Source: CAJXOW01 sp964421495
GTDB lineage: Bacteria > Bacteroidota > Rhodothermia > Balneolales > Balneolaceae
Assembly (NCBI GenBank): GCA_964421495.1
Contig: CAYQXO010000016.1
Location: 1-38,954 of the forward strand
DNA length: 38,954 bases
Reading direction: 5' to 3'
The notes below the pieces were generated by a model. The model was not told the DNA's origin, made no database searches, and saw only the letters and a list, made by a program, of their open reading frames with translations. The translations under genes were made by a program, and so were the position numbers. Below are positions 32,467 to 38,954 of the stretch, one piece after another. Within the stretch, counting starts at the first letter, position 1; each line of letters opens with the position of its first letter.

Positions 32467-35400
32467 ATGTCACCTATAAATACAGAGAAAAGCTTTTTTG
32501 CCAGTTTGTTAACGATACTGGTGACAGGGGGATTATTGCTTCTGTCACCCTTCGAGGGGGTCGCCCAGGGAAATGCGGAAAATGTTCAATTCCGAACCGA
32601 CCTTTTTGAAAGCCTGGAATATCGCATGGTGGGACCCCACCGCGGGGGACGTGTAACGGCCGTGGCGGGGACCAAACATAAACCCTATACCTTTTATTTC
32701 GGTTCAACGGGAGGCGGCGTCTGGAAAACCACGGACGCCGGCGAAAGCTGGACCAATCTCTCGGACGGATCGTTTAAAGCGGCCTCGATTGGAGAAGTAA
32801 CGGTGGCTCCCACCGATCCGAATACCATTTATGTGGGCACGGGGTCGGCGTGTCCACGGGGCAACATTTCTACCGGCAAAGGTGTATACAAATCGATCGA
32901 CGGCGGCAAAAACTGGACCTACATTGGTCTGCCCGAGGCGGGATTGATTGGACGGATCCTGGTCCACCCCGAAGATAAGCAGACGGTGTACGTGGCCGCT
33001 CTTGGACATATATTTGGGAAAAATGAGGAGCGTGGCGTGTACAAGTCAACCGACGGCGGCGAGAGCTGGAACAAGGTCTTTTATCTGAGCGACAGTACCG
33101 GAGCCGTGGATCTTGCGCTTAACCCGGAGAATCCGCAGGAAGTCTACGCGGCCATGTGGCGGGCAGAACGCAAGCCCTGGGCCATGATCAGCGGCGGAGG
33201 CAACGACGGACTGTATAAGACGTCGGACGGCGGCGACAACTGGGAGCGCCTGGAAAGCGGGCTTCCGGACAAGCCGCTGGGTCGGATTGGCGTGACGGTC
33301 TCTCCCGCCAATCCCGAACGCGTCTGGGCCCTGGTGGAAGCCGAAAAAGGAGAAGGACTGTATCGGTCCGATGACGGCGGCAATTCCTTCGAGCCGGTCA
33401 ATGCCGAGAAAAAAAGCTTGATGGCCCGTCCCTGGTATTACACGCACGTGTACGCCCATCCCCGGGATGAAAACACCGTTTACGTGGCGAACGAGGATTT
33501 CTTTGTCTCGCACGACGGCGGAGAGGATTTTGAAGAGATTGACACCCCGCATGGCGACAATCACGCGTTGTGGCAGAATCCGGAAAAACCCCGCATTATG
33601 GTGCAGGGCAACGACGGCGGGGCGAATGTTTCGGTTAACGGGGGACAATCCTGGTCGACCCAGTTGAACCAGCCGACGGCAGAATTTTACAGCGTGACGG
33701 TCGACGATCAATTCCCGTACCGCATTTATGCTCCCCAGCAGGATAATTCAACGATTTCACTGCCCAGCGTCTATACCGAGGGCATTACGCCCTATGAGAA
33801 ATGGTACGCTGTGGGAGGTTGCGAAACCGGTCCGATTGCCGTAAAGCCGGGTAACCCCGATATCGTTTACAGCGGTTGCTACGGGGGACGCGTGTACCGC
33901 TATAACAACAAGACGAATCAACGGCGGCAGATCATGGACTATCCGCAACTTCAACTGGGTCAGGCGGAGCGGGATCTGCGCTACCGGTTCCAGTGGAACA
34001 GTCCGATAGTAACTTCTCCGCATGATTCCACGGTCCTCTATCATGCTTCCCAGCACGTACTTGAAACGACGAATGAGGGACAGAGCTGGGAAAAGATCAG
34101 CCCGGACTTGTCACGAAACCTGGAGCAGTTTAAAGGCTATGCCGGCGGTCCGATCACGCACGATATAACCGGAGTGGAGATTTTCGGCAGCGTTTTTGCC
34201 CTGCAGGAGTCGCCCCATACGGAGGATGAGTTATGGGCCGGGACGAACGACGGTCGCGTGCACATCCGACGCAGCGCGGACGCTTCCTGGAAGGATATCA
34301 CGCCGGAAAGCCTGCCCCGCCTCTCGACGGTGAATCGCATTGAGGTTTCCCCTCATAAACCGGGTGCGGCCTACCTGGCGGTGTATCGTTATCGATACGA
34401 CGATTTTGAACCCTATATCTATTACACCGATAACTACGGAGAGGACTGGAGGCGCCTGACCGACGGCAACAACGGTATCCCGGAAGATCATACCACCCGC
34501 GTGGTGCGGGAAGATCCGGAACGCAGGGGACTGTTGTACGCTGGGACGGAATTTGGACTCTATGTTTCGTTCGACAACGGGCGGCACTGGCAGTCGCTTC
34601 AGTTGAACCTGCCGGTAACCCCGGTCACGGATCTCAAGATTCAACGCAGCGACCTCGTGGTTGCCACGCAGGGGCGTTCGCTGTGGATTCTGGACAACCT
34701 GGAAATTCTGCGGCAGTTGGATGAGCAGGTTGCCGGGGCGGAGCGTCATCTCTACCAACCCAAAGATGTGCACCGATTGCGCAGGCACGGTTGGTCGGTC
34801 AGCGGACCGCGATGGGGCGAAAATCCGCCGGAAGGTGCCGTATTTCACTATTACCTGGACGAGGAACCCGAGGAAGAACTGCAGTTGCGTATACTGGACT
34901 TCGAAGGCAATGTCGTCCGTTCCTATACGAATAGTAAAGAAAACAGGGCTCATGAGGACGTGTCCCTGCTGCCGGACGAAGAAGGAGCGAATAGGTTCAA
35001 CTGGAATCTGAAATACCCGGGTCCGGAGGTCGTTTCCAGCGCACGTCCGACGGAGGATGACGATATTATCTGGGGATACCTTGACGGTCCGCGTGCCGTC
35101 CCCGGCACCTATACGGTTGAGCTGCAAGCCGGCGACTGGTCGCAAAAGAAGACGTTTCGGGTGAAAAAAGACCCGAGAATCTCGGCTTCAACGGAAGACC
35201 TGGAGGAGCAGTTCGATCTGCTATCTGATATTGGCAATTCTCTTGAAGAGGGCCACGATCATTTGAAGAAGCTGCGATCGGTTCGTGAACAGTTGAATAA
35301 TACGGTCGAGCACTTATCCGACGCCGGATATAATGGGTCTCTGAAGACGAAAGCGGATACGCTTATACAGGGGCTCACCCGTGTCGAAAACGAACTTATC

Positions 35401-35652
35401 GAAACCACGTCGGGAGATGTAGCAAAGCTTGAACCCGAGTGGAGTAGCCAGATCGCGTGGCTGGGCGGTTATGTAGCTTCGGCACCGGCCCGACCCACCC
35501 AGCAGGCTTATGAGCGTTACCGGGATTTAAACGAGGAGTTGGAACAGCATGCCGGCACGTTGGAACAGCTTTTCCGGCAGGAATTGACGGAATTTAACGA
35601 GGCCGTTGAAGCTGCCGGAGCTTCGGCGGTGACCGTTCCCGAATCGAAATGA
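32467..35652 (+). CDS. Exported BNR/sortilin-like beta-propeller protein
   Basis: A 1061-residue exported protein (signal peptide to about 34, GVAQ). Asp-box (SxDxGxxW) propeller repeats are seen: TTDAGESW at 88-95, SIDGGKNW at 143-150, STDGGESW at 194-201, TSDGGDNW near 249-256, and more later, resembling the VPS10/sortilin propeller. The C-terminal 250 residues are helical and beta-rich and may bind partners. Databases often call such proteins glycosyl hydrolase, but no catalytic sialidase set is apparent, so that label is not used. Co-location with SusC/SusD suggests substrate binding or processing on the surface. It is followed by the convergent decarboxylase gene 24 bases later, without a visible terminator. 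Confidence 0.82.
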   Translation: MSPINTEKSFFASLLTILVTGGLLLLSPFEGVAQGNAENVQFRTDLFESLEYRMVGPHRGGRVTAVAGTKHKPYTFYFGSTGGGVWKTTDAGESWTNLSDGSFKAASIGEVTVAPTDPNTIYVGTGSACPRGNISTGKGVYKSIDGGKNWTYIGLPEAGLIGRILVHPEDKQTVYVAALGHIFGKNEERGVYKSTDGGESWNKVFYLSDSTGAVDLALNPENPQEVYAAMWRAERKPWAMISGGGNDGLYKTSDGGDNWERLESGLPDKPLGRIGVTVSPANPERVWALVEAEKGEGLYRSDDGGNSFEPVNAEKKSLMARPWYYTHVYAHPRDENTVYVANEDFFVSHDGGEDFEEIDTPHGDNHALWQNPEKPRIMVQGNDGGANVSVNGGQSWSTQLNQPTAEFYSVTVDDQFPYRIYAPQQDNSTISLPSVYTEGITPYEKWYAVGGCETGPIAVKPGNPDIVYSGCYGGRVYRYNNKTNQRRQIMDYPQLQLGQAERDLRYRFQWNSPIVTSPHDSTVLYHASQHVLETTNEGQSWEKISPDLSRNLEQFKGYAGGPITHDITGVEIFGSVFALQESPHTEDELWAGTNDGRVHIRRSADASWKDITPESLPRLSTVNRIEVSPHKPGAAYLAVYRYRYDDFEPYIYYTDNYGEDWRRLTDGNNGIPEDHTTRVVREDPERRGLLYAGTEFGLYVSFDNGRHWQSLQLNLPVTPVTDLKIQRSDLVVATQGRSLWILDNLEILRQLDEQVAGAERHLYQPKDVHRLRRHGWSVSGPRWGENPPEGAVFHYYLDEEPEEELQLRILDFEGNVVRSYTNSKENRAHEDVSLLPDEEGANRFNWNLKYPGPEVVSSARPTEDDDIIWGYLDGPRAVPGTYTVELQAGDWSQKKTFRVKKDPRISASTEDLEEQFDLLSDIGNSLEEGHDHLKKLRSVREQLNNTVEHLSDAGYNGSLKTKADTLIQGLTRVENELIETTSGDVAKLEPEWSSQIAWLGGYVASAPARPTQQAYERYRDLNEELEQHAGTLEQLFRQELTEFNEAVEAAGASAVTVPESK

Positions 35653-35676
35653 TCAAAAGGGGATTGCCGCCGTTTG

Positions 35677-37116
35677 TTATGTTAATTCCTCGATTTGTTT
35701 CCTGATTACCTGTAAGACGTCTTCGATTTCGTCAAGATGGGTGCGGAAGCTCATTACGGCGGCGCGGATATAGAACTTCCCGTCGATACGGGTGCCCGAC
35801 ATAAAAACGCGACCCTCTTCGCGTATTCGTTTAAGCATTTGTTTATTGAAGGCATCCGTATCGCCTTCATCGGGAACATAGCGGAAGAAGGTAATCGAGA
35901 GTTCGGGATAGGGACCGGTTTCGATTCCGTCGATATCGTTGAGTTCTTCATACAGGTAACGAGCCAGCCAGATCTTTTCTTCCAGGGTGGCGCGAAACGG
36001 TTTGAGGCCGAACAGTTTGAGAGGCAGCCACATCCGCAACCCCCGAAAATGCTTGGTTAGCTCGGGGGACATGTCGGCGGGAGAGATCTCTTCGTCATGC
36101 TCCTGGGCCTCCTGCATGTAGTCCGCCGTGTAGTGCTGGGAACTGAAGAGTTTTTTCTGGTCTTTAACCAGCACGGCACCGGTGCCGTATGGAAGGAAGA
36201 GTCCTTTATGGGGATCCATGATGACCGAGTCGGCCCGGTGAATATTTTTAATGCTTTTTCGTCCCTCTTCGCAAAGCAGGAAAAAGCCGCCGTACGCCGC
36301 ATCTACATGCATCCAGATATTATGATGCTGGGCGATGTCGGCGATATCGTCGAGCGGATCCACGGCGCCCACGTTGGTGGTACCGGCCGAAGCGACAATG
36401 ATAAAAGGCCACAGCCCATCCTTTTCATCCTGCCTGATCTGTTGTTTCAGGGCATCGGCTTTCATCCGGTAGCTGCTGTCCAGTTCGATATGCCGTAGTA
36501 CGGCCTCATGCATACCGGTGATATTGAGGGATTTGTGGATACAGTGGTGCGTGTGTTCGGAAGCGTAGATCACCATGTTTCGAAACTCGCGGATCGGCAC
36601 CTGGCTGTTGTCGCGCGCCGTAACCAGTCCGATCAGGTTGGCAAGCGACCCGCCGGAAGTCAGGTTACCCCCTGCCTGTTCCGGGTCAAAGCCGATGAGT
36701 TCGGCCATCCACCGAATAAGCTGGTTTTCGAGTCGTACGGCACCCGGCGAGGCAAAATAGATGCCTGCATACCGATTGGTGACAGCCGCCAGGTAATCGC
36801 CCATCGCTCCGGGATAGAGTCCGCCTCCCGGAATGTATCCGAGGTGGCGCCCCGAGGCCGTATTGATGCCGGGTCGGTCGACCTGTTCCTCAAGCAGTTC
36901 CAATAAACTGTCCAGTTGTTCCGGTTCCTCCCGGAACGGATGCTCGTAGAGTCCGGCGCCCTGATCGTCCGTTTCCTCATAGGCCGGCAGACGGTTCAGT
37001 CGCTGCAAAAAATGTTCGGCGTAGCTGGTGATTTTCGAGTTGTAATGTTTTCGTTGTACGGCATCGGGATCCAGTTTGCGGGATTCCTCTTCCAGCTCTC
37101 GTAGTTTGTCTTTCAT
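35677..37116 (-). CDS. Group II PLP-dependent amino-acid decarboxylase
   Basis: A 479-residue soluble enzyme of the group II (aromatic amino acid/glutamate/diaminobutyrate) decarboxylase family. The PLP lysine is Lys304 in DPHKG, the pyridine-nitrogen Asp272 is in HVDAAYGG, and the ring-stacking His lies in ASEHTHHCIHKS (about 185-196; His189 or 191). NLTSGGSLAN at 151-160 binds phosphate. Close to full length for the family. The substrate cannot be fixed: aromatic amino acids, aspartate and 2,4-diaminobutyrate are all possible. It is convergent with the BNR gene and appears to be a single-gene unit. The 256-base gap upstream is AT-rich. Confidence 0.9.
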   Translation of the reverse strand: MKDKLRELEEESRKLDPDAVQRKHYNSKITSYAEHFLQRLNRLPAYEETDDQGAGLYEHPFREEPEQLDSLLELLEEQVDRPGINTASGRHLGYIPGGGLYPGAMGDYLAAVTNRYAGIYFASPGAVRLENQLIRWMAELIGFDPEQAGGNLTSGGSLANLIGLVTARDNSQVPIREFRNMVIYASEHTHHCIHKSLNITGMHEAVLRHIELDSSYRMKADALKQQIRQDEKDGLWPFIIVASAGTTNVGAVDPLDDIADIAQHHNIWMHVDAAYGGFFLLCEEGRKSIKNIHRADSVIMDPHKGLFLPYGTGAVLVKDQKKLFSSQHYTADYMQEAQEHDEEISPADMSPELTKHFRGLRMWLPLKLFGLKPFRATLEEKIWLARYLYEELNDIDGIETGPYPELSITFFRYVPDEGDTDAFNKQMLKRIREEGRVFMSGTRIDGKFYIRAAVMSFRTHLDEIEDVLQVIRKQIEELT

Positions 37117-37372
37117 AAATGAATGTTATATTTATAACTAAGTGCTATAGTATAAGATCTCTGGTAATATTACGAAAAATAGAGGGAGAATTACGATTTT
37201 AACAGAGAGATTTTACGGGAAGGGGGCCGGCTTGGTGTGCGGACCAATTAACATACTTGGATGAGCGGAAAGCAATTTCAGCTTGCAATTCCGTGGGGAA
37301 TATACACTACCCCCTTGACGACCAGAATATCCTTCCAGCTTTGAGCTTTCAGCAGGCGAGCGTAATCGAGTT

Positions 37373-38954
37373 TTATTTCTCTTTCGAATACTGCCAGAGT
37401 CCGGCGAGAATGGCCAGCGTCAGCAGTTGGGCGCCGAACGACTCCCACGACGGGTAGACCCCGATCAACGTGGCCTGAATCGGGAGCTGGGTGGGAGTGA
37501 CGGAAAAATAGCCGGCTTCCTGCATGGCGTGGACCCCCTGTCCGGCCATGATGAAGGCAAACAGTCCAATAGCATAGGACCCGTAACGGAAGATCGACTT
37601 CAGCGGCACGTTGACCGTGAGTCGAAGAATGGCGTATCCGATGATCGCCAGTGCGACAAAGGAAGCAACCGCGCCGATTGCAATGGCGGTATCGCCCGAC
37701 GGACCCGCTTCCAGGCTGATGGCCGAAATAAAAATCACCGACTCAAAAGCTTCCCGGAACACGGCAATAAAGGAAACAAAAAAGAGTCCGAACAGATTAC
37801 CGCCCCGCAGCTTTTCCCGAATTTGGGTGTTGATAAACTCTTTCCACTGTTTGGCCTCGCTCTTGCTGTGCATCCAGAAGCCGACATAGATCAGAATTAG
37901 TACGGCGACCAGCGACATGCTGCCCTCCATCAGTTCCCGGTTGCCGCCGCCCATGGCCATCAGCCAATCCGTGAAGATCCAGCCGACAAATCCGAGGAGT
38001 ACGGCTGACATCCATCCGGCGTGAATCCACCACTTCTGACGATAGGCATTGAGGGAATTCATGATACTTAATATCGTGATAATGATGAGGAAGGCCTCGA
38101 GTCCTTCGCGAAGCAAAATCGTAAAGGAAAGCAGAAACGACAGCCAGGGCGTGGTTTCGGAATCGTCCATCAACGTCTGCGCCTGGTCGAGCTGCTGTTG
38201 AAGCGTCGCGATGTTGCGGTCGAGCTCCTTCGCCGGAATGCGATTGTTGATCTTGGTGCGGAGAGTAATCATGCTGTTCTCGATATCCCGCATCAAACTT
38301 GCATCGATAGTACTGAGTTGCGCCTCAACCGGTTCATAGCCCTCAAGATAAGCCTGTAGCGAGGTTTGGTAAGCCTGCTGGTAACTGCCCTCCGCGTATA
38401 GATTGTTCGTCTTCTCGAGGAGTCGGGATGCCTTGGTCAAAAACTGGCTGGTATCCACTTCGGGTTGATACAGCCGCAGGCTTTGAACTCCCCGGGCAGG
38501 CGTCACGTCGAAGTCGGTTTCCTGAATTTTTTCTTTAAGCTGCCGGTCATTGAGCCGTGAAACGGCCGTCAGATCGAGGGAGGAGTGAGCCAGCAGCGAA
38601 TCGACTTCCGGATCGGGCAGCGTGTTTGTCGTATCGTCGGTAAAACGCAGGCTCTTTACATAAAAAGCCAGACTCCAGGCTTCCAGGTTGCTGAGTTCCT
38701 TGTAAGCCCGCATGGAAGTACCCGACACGCCCATTTGAATGGTATTATAGGCCTGATAGGGAGAGATTTGAGTCATCCGCTGATCGTCATGAAAATTCGT
38801 GGGCGGGGGATTCAGGTTGGGGGCCTGCGGACCGTCGCCTCCCCCATTCTGCCCGTGACAAGTGGCGCATTTTTTGACGTAGATCTGCTCTCCCCGTTTC
38901 ATGCTGGGCCAGCGGCGGGGTGAAACGGTCAGATCGGTTTGTTCAATCACATCC
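37373..38954 (-). CDS. FTR1-family iron permease fused to a cytochrome c domain, 5' end missing
   Basis: Inner-membrane protein with an exported N-terminal haem domain and a C-terminal iron permease. Numbered from a GTG at 38950: haem motif CATCH at 28-32 with candidate distal Met80 in GTSM; a helical linker to about 265; then seven or so membrane segments with the two iron-binding REXXE motifs REGLE at 281-285 and REAFE at 399-403. The frame stays open at the window edge (GAT codon before the GTG), and no signal peptide is seen, so the true start lies beyond 38954. Probably couples electron transfer to ferrous iron import. It is the only gene here pointing to iron uptake by this route. Confidence 0.85.
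   Translation of the reverse strand, partial: DVIEQTDLTVSPRRWPSMKRGEQIYVKKCATCHGQNGGGDGPQAPNLNPPPTNFHDDQRMTQISPYQAYNTIQMGVSGTSMRAYKELSNLEAWSLAFYVKSLRFTDDTTNTLPDPEVDSLLAHSSLDLTAVSRLNDRQLKEKIQETDFDVTPARGVQSLRLYQPEVDTSQFLTKASRLLEKTNNLYAEGSYQQAYQTSLQAYLEGYEPVEAQLSTIDASLMRDIENSMITLRTKINNRIPAKELDRNIATLQQQLDQAQTLMDDSETTPWLSFLLSFTILLREGLEAFLIIITILSIMNSLNAYRQKWWIHAGWMSAVLLGFVGWIFTDWLMAMGGGNRELMEGSMSLVAVLILIYVGFWMHSKSEAKQWKEFINTQIREKLRGGNLFGLFFVSFIAVFREAFESVIFISAISLEAGPSGDTAIAIGAVASFVALAIIGYAILRLTVNVPLKSIFRYGSYAIGLFAFIMAGQGVHAMQEAGYFSVTPTQLPIQATLIGVYPSWESFGAQLLTLAILAGLWQYSKEK

Noticed and set aside
32467..35652. Glycosyl hydrolase/sialidase label for the BNR protein
   Set aside because: Only Asp-box propeller repeats are seen; no sialidase arginine triad or catalytic pattern could be assigned.
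1..38954. CRISPR arrays, tRNA/rRNA genes, prophage, integrase or transposase genes
   Set aside because: None found on reading both strands; the excisionase-type HTH at 22807 has no phage context.

Overview
The window (about 39 kb, moderate GC, no rRNA or tRNA genes seen) looks like a chromosomal segment from a halophilic member of the Balneolota/Rhodothermota branch near Bacteroidota. This placement is an inference from gene content: a SusC/SusD-type outer-membrane pair, a BNR-repeat surface protein, a DUF2911 protein, YceI proteins, a promoter with a Bacteroidota-like TAnnTTTG -7 box, and a glycine-betaine synthesis operon. Most genes are ordinary housekeeping or envelope genes. The gene ends at both window edges are cut (purM on the left, an FTR1/cytochrome c protein on the right).

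Layout. 1-7.9 kb: 3' part of purM, a lone AtuA-type C-terminal domain protein, a DUF2911 lipoprotein-like/exported protein, a large exported protein combining an HExxH zinc-protease-like domain, a TolB-like propeller and an outer-membrane barrel, a divergent Nramp-type transporter, and a BaeRF3-type protein. 8.1-10.8 kb: exported M14 zinc carboxypeptidase. 11-14.8 kb: metK facing away from a two-gene operon for three-step methylation of glycine to betaine; MetK makes the S-adenosylmethionine these enzymes consume. 15-17.6 kb: single-domain response regulator, ruvB, and an ECF sigma factor with a very small membrane-tailed partner. 18.1-22.4 kb: two tandem YceI-type proteins and an NtrB/NtrC-like two-component pair with overlapping ATGA. 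22.8-26.8 kb: excisionase-type HTH protein, a small acidic unknown, Nudix hydrolase, CDP-alcohol phosphatidyltransferase, ftsY, scpA. 27.8-35.7 kb: susC-susD-BNR cassette, probably one transcription unit for uptake of an unknown large nutrient. 35.7-38.95 kb: group II PLP decarboxylase and FTR1 iron permease fused to cytochrome c.

The least explained material lies between genes. (1) At 27272-27553 there is a self-contained transcription unit with a perfect -35/-10 promoter and a clear intrinsic terminator, enclosing a 46-codon cysteine-rich reading frame (9 Cys). (2) A 177-bp element with perfect 34-bp inverted ends fills almost the whole gap between two convergent stop codons (1264-1451). 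(3) An inverted-repeat element at 22401-22570 has an inverted partial copy at 26963-27017. (4) A separate family of short GC-rich repeats with a GGGAATCGCT core occurs at 14841, 17783 and 19585. No CRISPR array, phage module, transposase or toxin-antitoxin pair was recognised.
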